DNA of 64,000 nt, from positions 5,890,001 through 5,954,000 of the forward strand of contig NZ_CP045118.1 of assembly GCF_009189165.1 (NCBI RefSeq), given 5' to 3'. The notes under the pieces were generated by a model, which was not told the DNA's origin, did no database searches, and was given only the letters and a program-made list of their open reading frames with translations. The number at the start of each line of letters is the position of its first letter. Position 1 is the first letter of the stretch. Positions 45,537-53,126 of the stretch are shown piece after piece. Position numbers and translations under genes: made by a program. The DNA comes from Pseudomonas sp. SCB32. GTDB taxonomy: Bacteria > Pseudomonadota > Gammaproteobacteria > Pseudomonadales > Pseudomonadaceae.

Positions 45537-47057
45537 CTAGACACTCGGTTTCTGGGACGGTTTGAACAGACGCAGCAACGCCGGAGCGGAGCCGACGCCA
45601 ACCAGGGTCAGGGTGATCAGCCCGCAGCTGGCCAATGCCAGCAACAACGACAGGCGCTCGCCGGAACGAGCCAGCAAGGCATAGACAGGCTCGCTGAGCA
45701 GCAGCCCGGCGCCGCTCAGCGCGGCGATCTGCAGGGTGTCGCGCAGCCACGGCCAGTGCAGGTCATTGCCAAAGCGCCGGTGCACGATGGGCGGCAGGAT
45801 CAGGAACAACGCCACGCGCAGGCCGAACCAGCACAGCGCCACACCGAGCACGCCGTACAGGTAGGCGCTGCCCGCCACCAACGGAATGCTCACCAGCGCC
45901 GTTATCACCGTGTACCAGACGTGCAACTGCAACTGGCCGTGGGCGTACTGCAGGTAGAACTGGAAACTGCTCACCGCCATCATGCCGGCGCCGAGCACAT
46001 ACCAGACCAGCACCGGCTGGCACCATCTGGCGGCCACGGCATCGCCGCTCCAGGCCAGGATCAGGTCATGACCATGAGCGGCGATCACCGCGACCATCGG
46101 GAGCAGCAGCACACAGACGAAACGGTTCGCCTTCAGATAGAGCTGCTGCATGTCTTCGTGACGCCCCTCGGCGATCAGCATGGTCATCCGCGGCAGCAGC
46201 GACTGCGCCAACGGATTGACCAGGCTGAGGATGCCGCCGCTGATCAGCGCCACCAGTGAGAAATAGCCGTAGTCCCGCAACGGCATCAGGCTCGACAGCA
46301 ATACCTTGTCGAGCTGGGTAACGATGATCCACAGTCCGGAGGTGAAGCTCATGCTCAGGGCGAAGGGAATCACCGGCCGCAGCGTGTCCCAGCAGAACCG
46401 CGTGAGCAGCCGCACCTCCATCCAGAGGTAGGACTTGGCGCCGAGCATCAGGGTTTCGAACAGCGACACCGCCACCTGGAACTCGAAGAACACCAGCGGG
46501 TCCTGGCTGACCTTGGCCACCAGCAGCAGGCCGCCGAAGTAGCGCAGGGTGGTGACGAAGACGTTGATGCCGTTGATCCAGCCATGCAGCTCCAGCCCCT
46601 GCAGCGCACTGCGGTACAGCGTGCCGTACAGGCGTAGGGCAACCAGCAGCCCCATGAGGCTGATGCACTGCGCCACCAGCACCGGGCTCAAAGCGTGGAC
46701 ATTCAGCCAGCGCCCGGCGATCCAGGTGCTGCCGGCATACACCGTCAGCGAGCCGAGCAGGGTCAGCGGCAGCAGGATCAGCTCGAAGGAGCGCAGCAGG
46801 CTCGCTTGGCCATAGGTCTCGCCCTGGGCCCCGCGAATGTGGGCGACCTGCCGCACCAGGGCCGGCGAGAGGCCGACGTCCAGCAGCAGCAGCCAGGTTT
46901 GCAGGACCGCGAAGAAGCCGATCAGGCCGTAGGCCTCGGCGCCCAGATGGCCGAGGTAGAACGGCTGGATCAGGATGCCGATGACGATCGCGTAAGCCTG
47001 CCCCGCATAGTTCAGCAGGGTATTGCGGATCATCGACAGCGAGCGTTTAGCCGACAT
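45537..47057 (-). CDS. wzx: Lipid-linked repeat unit flippase, Wzx type
   Basis: A 506-residue polysaccharide flippase of the MOP superfamily with about 12-14 hydrophobic spans and the family start SMIRNTLLNYAGQAYAIVIGI. It flips undecaprenyl-linked repeat units to the periplasm, where the Wzy-type protein polymerises them. The ATG at 47057 has GAGGAG 6 bases upstream. Flippases are highly divergent, so the assignment is by topology and context. Confidence 0.9.
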   Translation of the reverse strand: MSAKRSLSMIRNTLLNYAGQAYAIVIGILIQPFYLGHLGAEAYGLIGFFAVLQTWLLLLDVGLSPALVRQVAHIRGAQGETYGQASLLRSFELILLPLTLLGSLTVYAGSTWIAGRWLNVHALSPVLVAQCISLMGLLVALRLYGTLYRSALQGLELHGWINGINVFVTTLRYFGGLLLVAKVSQDPLVFFEFQVAVSLFETLMLGAKSYLWMEVRLLTRFCWDTLRPVIPFALSMSFTSGLWIIVTQLDKVLLSSLMPLRDYGYFSLVALISGGILSLVNPLAQSLLPRMTMLIAEGRHEDMQQLYLKANRFVCVLLLPMVAVIAAHGHDLILAWSGDAVAARWCQPVLVWYVLGAGMMAVSSFQFYLQYAHGQLQLHVWYTVITALVSIPLVAGSAYLYGVLGVALCWFGLRVALFLILPPIVHRRFGNDLHWPWLRDTLQIAALSGAGLLLSEPVYALLARSGERLSLLLALASCGLITLTLVGVGSAPALLRLFKPSQKPSV

Positions 47058-47067
47058 GTCCGACTCC

Positions 47068-48162
47068 TCACACCGCCACGGCCATCCGGCCGCCTTCCAT
47101 CTGCAACACCTCTATCACTGCCTGCTGCACGTCCTGCGGCAGCCCCGGGTACAACGGCAGGCAGAGAATGCGCTGGCTCAGCTCGCGCGAGATGGCTTGC
47201 GGCTGTTGCGGCGCGAGGTAGTCGAGGGTATCCAGCGAGGGGTAGAAATAACGCCGTGGGTTGACCCCGATGGCATTCAGCCCGCTGCGTACACGCAACA
47301 CCTGCTCCTCGTCGCGCAGACCTACCGGGTAGTAGCTGTTGTTCTGCCGGCCGCCAGGCTGGACGACCTGCAGATCGTAGTAGTCGCCAAGGGCGGCGGT
47401 GTAACGGGCGGCGATCTCCTCGCGCTGGGAGAGAATGCTGTCGATGTCGTCGAGCAGGCACAGTCCCATGGCGGCGGAGAATTCGTTGATCTTGGCGTTG
47501 ATTCCGGGGCCGACGATCTTGTCCACCCCGGCAATGCCGAAGTTGCACAACAGTCGGATCTGCCGGGCCAGTTCGTCATCTGAGGTGACGATGGCGCCAC
47601 CCTCGATGGTGTGGAACAGCTTGGTGGCGTGGAAGCTCATGGTGCTCAGGTCACCCCAGGCCAGCACCGAACGGTCGCGGTACCGGGAAGCGAAGGCATG
47701 GGCGCCGTCGTAGATGACCTTCAGCCGATTGCGCTGGGCCACCGCCTGAATCTCCTCCACCGCACAGGGATTGCCGAACACATGGGTGGCGACGATGGCC
47801 GTGGTGTCTGGCGCCAGGCTCGCCTCGATCAGCTGCGGATCAAGGTTCCAGGTCTTCGCATCGATATCGGCGAAACGCGGCCGGATGTGTTCCCACTCCA
47901 GGGTGCTGCTGGTGGCAACGAAGCTGAACGGCGTGGTCACCGCACTCCCGGTCACCCCCAGCGCACGGTAGGCCACCTGCAGGGCAATGGTGCCGTTGCA
48001 GGTGAGGATCACATTGCGCACACCCAGGAAGTCCTGCAGCCGCTCCTCCAGTTCGATGGAGAAGGGGCCATGGTTGGTCAGCCAACCCGTGGCGTAGATC
48101 TGCTCCACGTAGCGCTTGAACTTGCCCAGGTCGCCCAGATACGTCTTGGTCACATTGATCAC
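47068..48162 (-). CDS. DegT/DnrJ/EryC1-family sugar aminotransferase
   Basis: A 364-residue PLP aminotransferase that converts a nucleotide keto-sugar to an amino sugar. The PLP lysine is K181 in SFHATKLFHTIEGGA, and the cofactor Asp is D152 in VIYDGAHAFAS. The start is a GTG at 48162 with AGAGGGA 7 bases upstream. Together with RfbA it suggests a 4-amino-4,6-dideoxyhexose, but the 4,6-dehydratase is not in the operon. It follows the FAD enzyme gene by 53 bases. Confidence 0.9.
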   Translation of the reverse strand: MINVTKTYLGDLGKFKRYVEQIYATGWLTNHGPFSIELEERLQDFLGVRNVILTCNGTIALQVAYRALGVTGSAVTTPFSFVATSSTLEWEHIRPRFADIDAKTWNLDPQLIEASLAPDTTAIVATHVFGNPCAVEEIQAVAQRNRLKVIYDGAHAFASRYRDRSVLAWGDLSTMSFHATKLFHTIEGGAIVTSDDELARQIRLLCNFGIAGVDKIVGPGINAKINEFSAAMGLCLLDDIDSILSQREEIAARYTAALGDYYDLQVVQPGGRQNNSYYPVGLRDEEQVLRVRSGLNAIGVNPRRYFYPSLDTLDYLAPQQPQAISRELSQRILCLPLYPGLPQDVQQAVIEVLQMEGGRMAVAV

Positions 48163-48215
48163 AGTCGCATCCCTCTGATGAACGAAAAATTCATTGCGGA
48201 CGGCTGACGCGCCGC

Positions 48216-49628
48216 TCAGCCCAATGCGGACAGCACGAAGGGCGTACCGTCGAGCGGGGCGTCCAGTGCCTGCTCACGCGACTGCTGTGTTTGGCCTGCC
48301 AGGTGCTCCTGCAGAGCCTCGATGACGCGGCCGCTGGCATCGTGGTGGAACTGCCAGACGCCGTAGATGCGGCTGTCGAAAGAGCGCTCGCTGCCGAGCA
48401 TCGGGTTGGCCGCCAACCCCGAGCCGAGGCCGAAGCTGTACAGGCCCGGGATCGGCTGGCCGTTGAAGTCGCGCAGGCAGCCGGCGGCGTCGGAGTCCAG
48501 TCCTCCCTTGCTCTCGCGCACCTGCAACGGCTCGCCATTGGCGTGGCGCATCGCCGGCAGGCATGGCTGGTAGCCAATGGCCTGGACCATCACACCCGGT
48601 TCGCTGCAGCACTGCTCCAGGCGCTCGCGGGTAGCCGGTGAACGGTCCGCCAGGCGCAACAGCTCGACCTTTACCCGGGTACCGCTGACATGGCCGTTGG
48701 CGAGCACATCAGTACCCACCTGGTGGGCACGGTAGCGCAGCCCACCAGAGCGGTTGACCCGTCCGGACACCGGGCACACATCCATCCCCTCATCCACCCG
48801 GTAGCCGGCGGCAAGCGCCTCCTCGACGCTCTCGAAGAACAGGCGGATCGGCGCACGGTGCATCAGGGTCAGCCGTTCAAGGCCGAGACAGTCGAGGGCG
48901 CAGGCCAGGTTATCGAGCACCGAAAACGCGCTGTGGGAACCACCGACCACGGTGAATTGGCTGTCCGAGGTCACACGGTCGCCGAACAGCTCCACCAGTT
49001 CGGCGGGGCTCAGGCTGAGCAGCGCGTCGGAGGAATAAACGATGGGACCGTCGTGGGCCAGGTGCAGGTCCTGCTCGGCAAGACTCCAGTGCAGGTATTC
49101 GCGGTTCTGCCGGCCGCCCAGGTTGAGCACCAGGCCACCCGCGTCCACCTGCCAGGAACAGGAGCCGCTGCGCAGGGCCAGTTGGAAGCTGCCGTCGCCT
49201 TGGGCGGTGATTTTCTCGATGCGGGTACCCAGTGCGACCTCGACGCCCAGGTGCTGGGTGACGTAGCGCATGAACAGTGTCGAGGCGTGCGCCAGCAATT
49301 CGCCGACCTGGGTCAGCATCGGCGCGCCATGGGGGTCGTCACGCAGCCGGCGGAAGGCCGCCGAATGCTCCAGCGGCGCGAAGATCGGCAGCAGCGCTGG
49401 ATCGCGCAGGCAATCAAGGAACACGTCGCCCACGGAGTTTGCGGTGATGTGGTAGTCCCCCAGCCGGCCACGGCCGACCGCCAATGCGGCGTCCACGACC
49501 AGCAGGCCGGAACGCGCCAGGCTGGCAAGCGCACCGGTCTTGTAGGCATTGAATAGAAAACCCATGCCCGCCGGGCCGGCACCACCGACCACACAGGCGT
49601 AGTTGGAACGAAAGGATTGATCAGTCAT
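48216..49628 (-). CDS. FAD/NAD(P)-binding protein of unknown substrate
   Basis: A 470-residue protein starting an operon for exopolysaccharide synthesis. Two dinucleotide folds are seen: CVVGGAGPAGMG at the N-terminus (FAD) and FTVVGGSHSAFSVLD near residue 230 (NADPH-like). The layout resembles flavin monooxygenases such as ornithine or lysine N-hydroxylases, and also FAD-binding lycopene-cyclase-like proteins. A role in oxidising an amino sugar or another precursor is a guess from its position next to the aminotransferase. The ATG at 49628 has GGGAG 8 bases upstream. Confidence 0.75.
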   Translation of the reverse strand: MTDQSFRSNYACVVGGAGPAGMGFLFNAYKTGALASLARSGLLVVDAALAVGRGRLGDYHITANSVGDVFLDCLRDPALLPIFAPLEHSAAFRRLRDDPHGAPMLTQVGELLAHASTLFMRYVTQHLGVEVALGTRIEKITAQGDGSFQLALRSGSCSWQVDAGGLVLNLGGRQNREYLHWSLAEQDLHLAHDGPIVYSSDALLSLSPAELVELFGDRVTSDSQFTVVGGSHSAFSVLDNLACALDCLGLERLTLMHRAPIRLFFESVEEALAAGYRVDEGMDVCPVSGRVNRSGGLRYRAHQVGTDVLANGHVSGTRVKVELLRLADRSPATRERLEQCCSEPGVMVQAIGYQPCLPAMRHANGEPLQVRESKGGLDSDAAGCLRDFNGQPIPGLYSFGLGSGLAANPMLGSERSFDSRIYGVWQFHHDASGRVIEALQEHLAGQTQQSREQALDAPLDGTPFVLSALG

Positions 49629-49640
49629 CAGCCTGACTCC

Positions 49641-50096
49641 CTAGCGAGCTCGGGGCGCGCGGGCCGCGCGGCTCTCGTCGTGATACCGGCAGGAACGTCC
49701 GGCAAGAGGCGCGCGTTCGCGCCGAATTTCCGTCGCATACAGCGGGGGCTCGGTCAGAGCGGGGACGGGATGCGTGAGCGGCACATCACTACCGAGTGCC
49801 GGAGAAAGAACTTCGGAAACAGGCCGAAGCTGTACTTTCTGCAATAACGTAAATAGCGATTGGTGCTTATGAAGTTTCACTGGAAGTTCATCGACAGCAA
49901 AACTTTTAAGAACGGGATAAATACGACTGGCGATATGACCGAATGTCGTATAAAACTTATTCCGGGACTTAATAATATTGACGTTCAACTTTCTGGCACA
50001 CCTGCCGGAAGCGCGTTTCTGCGCACTACCGTGGGGATTCCCGGATGCTTCGAGCACCGCTGAACTTCCGCCTGTCACCCTGTTTGCATCAGTCAT
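49641..50096 (-). CDS. Possible leader ORF of the exopolysaccharide operon
   Basis: A 151-codon ORF ending 12 bases before the FAD enzyme gene. It starts MTDANRVTGGSS at 50096 with GGAG 9 bases upstream, downstream of both ops sites. Its middle is AT-rich (KLNVNIIKSRNKFYTTFGH) and the end is Arg/Ala-rich. No domain is recognised. It may be a real small gene or simply untranslated leader with a chance frame. Confidence 0.35.
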   Translation of the reverse strand: MTDANRVTGGSSAVLEASGNPHGSAQKRASGRCARKLNVNIIKSRNKFYTTFGHIASRIYPVLKSFAVDELPVKLHKHQSLFTLLQKVQLRPVSEVLSPALGSDVPLTHPVPALTEPPLYATEIRRERAPLAGRSCRYHDESRAARAPRAR

Positions 50097-50158
50097 CTAC
50101 AGAGACTCCGTTCACGGAGATCGCTGCACATCGGGCTTGGGGCAAAAGCGAAGACAAA

Positions 50159-50167
50159 GCTACCGCC
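50159..50167 (-). promoter_or_regulatory. ops element (promoter-distal)
   Basis: GGCGGTAGC on the minus strand within GGGCGGTAGCTTTG, matching the RfaH-recruiting ops core GGCGGTAG and its conserved downstream T. It is shared over 14 bases with the copy at 50246-50254 and lies about 530 bases upstream of the FAD gene. Confidence 0.75.
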
Positions 50168-50245
50168 CGAGTTCGAATGACCCGATGCAATCAACAATGA
50201 TCAACTGCTTGTCCCTGTAGTGGCCGGTATTTTTCGCCGGGCAAA

Positions 50246-50254
50246 GCTACCGCC
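50246..50254 (-). promoter_or_regulatory. ops element (promoter-proximal)
   Basis: The same GGGCGGTAGCTTTG context, 87 bases upstream of the other copy and about 200 bases downstream of the putative promoter. The copies are in the same orientation as the operon. Confidence 0.75.
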
Positions 50255-50415
50255 CCTCGGCCAACTCCGAAAACCTGGAAAACGACAGCAAAAAAATATT
50301 TCGCTCCCGTTGTGGCGAACGCAACGGAAGGATTCTTGCTGAGGACAGGAGGTGAGTGGGAAGACAGGGGGAGGATCAGGTCTTCCGTGACACGCTGCTC
50401 GTGTGACAATTCCCC

Positions 50416-50436
50416 TGGTGTCTCATCCAGACACCA
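50416..50436 (-). promoter_or_regulatory. Hairpin at the start of the leader
   Basis: TGGTGTCT (50416-50423) and AGACACCA (50429-50436), an 8-bp perfect stem with a 5-base loop, just downstream of the putative promoter. No T-run follows. It could be an operator or 5' RNA stabiliser. Confidence 0.45.
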
Positions 50437-50457
50437 CACGATATTGCCATGTGATTA

Positions 50458-50487
50458 GTAATAGTGGCGGGGTCGGAGGTATGTCAA
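50458..50487 (-). promoter_or_regulatory. Putative sigma-70 promoter of the exopolysaccharide operon
   Basis: On the minus strand, TTGACA (50487-50482), 18-base spacer, TATTAC (50463-50458). The -35 is perfect and the -10 matches 4 of 6. The position fits both ops elements downstream. The region to its right (50488-50669) has no gene and is AT-rich. Confidence 0.55.
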
Positions 50488-50669
50488 TCAAGGAAGTCCC
50501 GAACCGCCAATAATCCGACAAAAGGCAAACGAATATTTGTAAGTTACTGATTAATAAGCCGCCAATTTAATGGCATTATCAAACTGGCAAATGGCTTATT
50601 CTCCACCGTGTAACAATGGTATTAGTCGAAAAGTAGTATTCCCGCCACCCCGGTGCAGGTGCAGGTGTT

Positions 50670-51641
50670 TCATCCTTGAACTATGCGGTCCTTGCCAGTG
50701 CGCTTGGCCTGATACAAGGCCGCATCGGCGCGACTGTAGAGCGCCGAGAGGTTCTGGTCGTCCGGTTGCAACAGGGTCAATCCCTGGCTGATGGTCACGC
50801 TGAAGTACTGCTCGCCCTCATTGAACCGCAGGCGCTGAACTTCCCGCTGCAGGCGCTCGCCGATCTGCCGCGCCATCGTATCGTTACATCCGGGCAACAG
50901 CACGGCGAACTCCTCGCCGCCAATGCGGCCGAACAGGTCGCCCCGGCGTAAAGCGCCCGCTCCGCTCTGGGCAATTCGTTGCAGCACCAGGTCGCCGACC
51001 TGGTGGCCGTAACCGTCGTTGATCTTCTTGAAGTCGTCGACGTCCAGCAGCAGGAACGCCAGCGACGTGGAGGTCGCCTTGCAGTCGCGGAACGCCTGTT
51101 CGGCACTGTCGAAGAAGTAGCGGCGATTGCTGCTCTGGGTCAGCACATCCGTGGTGGCCAGGCGGTGCAGCTCAGTCTCCAGGTGCTTCTTGTCGGTGAT
51201 GTCGTCGGCGATACCGACGATCATCAGCGGCAGGCCGGCATCGCTGTGCTGGCTGACGAAACACTTGTCGCTCAGCCAGCGCACCTCGCCATCGGCACGC
51301 AGGATGCGGTACTCACGGTGCTCGATGGCGCCCCGCTCAAGTACTTCCTGCAGGCTGCTCTGGGCATACTCCAGGTCATCGGGATAGATGCAGTTGCGCC
51401 ATTCACCATAGTCCGCCAGCAGCAGGGCGGCGGAGCGGCCGAAGATGCGCTCGTAGGCGGGGCTGACATAGACCATCCGCTGGGCCTGCCAGTCGAAGGC
51501 CCAGAGGACTGAGTTGACGCTGGCCAGCAGCGCGCTGAACAGCTGCTCGCGTTCCTTGAGCCGCTGCACCTCGGCACGGCTGTGCAGCAGCGCCAGTAAT
51601 GCTTCATCCTGATCCACAGGCATCTTGTTCGCTTCATCCAT
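50670..51641 (-). CDS. PAS-GGDEF diguanylate cyclase
   Basis: A 323-residue protein with a PAS/PAC sensor (about 40-155; VLWAFDWQAQRMVYVSPAYERIFG) and a C-terminal GGDEF domain (about 165-320). The catalytic signature is GRIGGEEFAVLLPG, an active GGEEF form, preceded by DVDDFKKINDGYGH. It makes cyclic-di-GMP, which promotes exopolysaccharide production and attachment. The start 51641 (MDEANKMPVD) has GGAGG upstream. Length and place match PAO1 PA0290, which I recall as adjoining oprE. Here it adjoins an exopolysaccharide operon. Confidence 0.92.
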   Translation of the reverse strand: MDEANKMPVDQDEALLALLHSRAEVQRLKEREQLFSALLASVNSVLWAFDWQAQRMVYVSPAYERIFGRSAALLLADYGEWRNCIYPDDLEYAQSSLQEVLERGAIEHREYRILRADGEVRWLSDKCFVSQHSDAGLPLMIVGIADDITDKKHLETELHRLATTDVLTQSSNRRYFFDSAEQAFRDCKATSTSLAFLLLDVDDFKKINDGYGHQVGDLVLQRIAQSGAGALRRGDLFGRIGGEEFAVLLPGCNDTMARQIGERLQREVQRLRFNEGEQYFSVTISQGLTLLQPDDQNLSALYSRADAALYQAKRTGKDRIVQG

Positions 51642-51711
51642 GTATCGGCGCCTCCCGTTCATCGACCGGGGCTATGACCGCAAACTACGCCAAGCGGTTG
51701 CAAAATAAACG

Positions 51712-51737
51712 AAAAGCCCGCCGAACGGCGGGCTTTT
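51712..51737 (-). terminator. Rho-independent terminator of desA
   Basis: AAAAGCCCGCC (51712-51722), loop GAAC, GGCGGGCTTTT (51727-51737), an 11-bp stem with T-runs on either strand, 40 bases past the desA stop. Confidence 0.9.
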
Positions 51738-51777
51738 CTGCAACGGGGTTCACATCGTCCTAAAACGATGGCGTCCG

Positions 51778-52959
51778 TTATACGGCGGGGCGCAGCGAGT
51801 AGGTCTTGAGCTGCTCGGCGAACTCTTTCAGCGACTGGATGCCACTGGCCTCCGCCTCCTGCACCCATTGCTTGATCGCGGCGAGCATGTCATGGCCATT
51901 GGCGCTGGTCTTGACCCAGATCTGCTGCAGGGCCAGGCGTTTCTCGTAGATCACCTGCAGGGACTGGCTCTGCGCGAGCAGGTCCTGGATGCGCGCGTGG
52001 TGGCGTTCTTCCAGCAGGCTGGTTTCACGGGACAGCAGGCGCTTGGCGCGGCGGAACAGGTGGCGAACCGACTCGTCGGCCTTGGCCAGCTCCTGTTTCA
52101 CCAGCGGGCCGATCACCAGCTTGCGGTACTGGGCCATGATCTGGAAGCGGTTGTTGAGGATGGCCATGGCGGTGTCCATGTCCAGGCTACCCTTGCCTTC
52201 CACGCGGTGGGCGATGGGCGCCACGCGGGCGACCTTGGCCAGGCGCAGGAAGCTGAACACCTTGATCCAGGCCCAGCCCAGGTCGAACTCCCACTTCTTC
52301 ACCGACAGCTTGGCCGAGTTGGGGTAGGTGTGGTGGTTGTTGTGCAGCTCTTCACCGCCGATCAGGATGCCCCAGGGCACCAGGTTGGTCGCGGCGTCGC
52401 GGCACTCGAAGTTGCGATAGCCAATGGCATGGCCCAGACCGTTGATCACGCCGGCGGCCCACACGGGAATCCACATCATCTGCACGGCCCAGACGGTCAT
52501 GCCGAGCGCGCCGAACAGGGCCAGGTCGATGATCGCCATCAGCACTACGCCGCCGATGGGGTAGCGCGAGTAGACGTTGCGCTCGAGCCAGTCGTCCGGG
52601 CAGTTCTTGCCGTAGATGCGCAGGGTGTCTTCGTTCTTCGCTTCTTCGCGATAGAGCTCGGCGCCACGCCGCAGAACGGTACCCAGCCCCTTGTACACCG
52701 GGCTGTGCGGGTCGTCGGCGGTTTCGCACTTGGCGTGATGCTTGCGGTGGATGGCGGTCCACTCGCGGGTGTTCATGGCCGTGGTCATCCACAACCAGAA
52801 ACGGAAGAAGTGTTGCAGCGCAGGGTGCAGCTCGAGGGCGCGGTGCGCCGAGTAGCGGTGCAGATAAACGGTGACGCTGACGATGGTGATATGCGTCAGG
52901 ACCAGGGTGACCGCCACCAGCTGCCATGGCGACAGATCAAGAAATCCGTTGTACCACAT
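51778..52959 (-). CDS. desA: Acyl-lipid/phospholipid delta-9 desaturase DesA
   Basis: A 393-residue membrane desaturase that inserts a double bond in acyl chains using a di-iron centre and O2. The three histidine boxes are HRYSAH, HRKHH and HNNHH, with membrane segments between them. The tail (about 300-393) is a helical, possibly coiled extension. The start at 52959 (MWYNGFLDLSPWQ) fits the known PAO1 DesA length; an upstream ATG would add 17 residues. It is followed by its terminator. Confidence 0.93.
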   Translation of the reverse strand: MWYNGFLDLSPWQLVAVTLVLTHITIVSVTVYLHRYSAHRALELHPALQHFFRFWLWMTTAMNTREWTAIHRKHHAKCETADDPHSPVYKGLGTVLRRGAELYREEAKNEDTLRIYGKNCPDDWLERNVYSRYPIGGVVLMAIIDLALFGALGMTVWAVQMMWIPVWAAGVINGLGHAIGYRNFECRDAATNLVPWGILIGGEELHNNHHTYPNSAKLSVKKWEFDLGWAWIKVFSFLRLAKVARVAPIAHRVEGKGSLDMDTAMAILNNRFQIMAQYRKLVIGPLVKQELAKADESVRHLFRRAKRLLSRETSLLEERHHARIQDLLAQSQSLQVIYEKRLALQQIWVKTSANGHDMLAAIKQWVQEAEASGIQSLKEFAEQLKTYSLRPAV

Positions 52960-53126
52960 GGTCGATAATGAACCTCGGAAGTGGTGTGAAAGAGCGACTT
53001 TGCCAGACAAAGCCAGCTCGCATTATCACTGAGCGGGTCCGGAAAACCATCCGGTCTTTTAGATAAGAACGAGCGCCTGCGGGCATCCTTTATACTGCAC
53101 AGCCAATATCTTCACCTCGCCACCGC

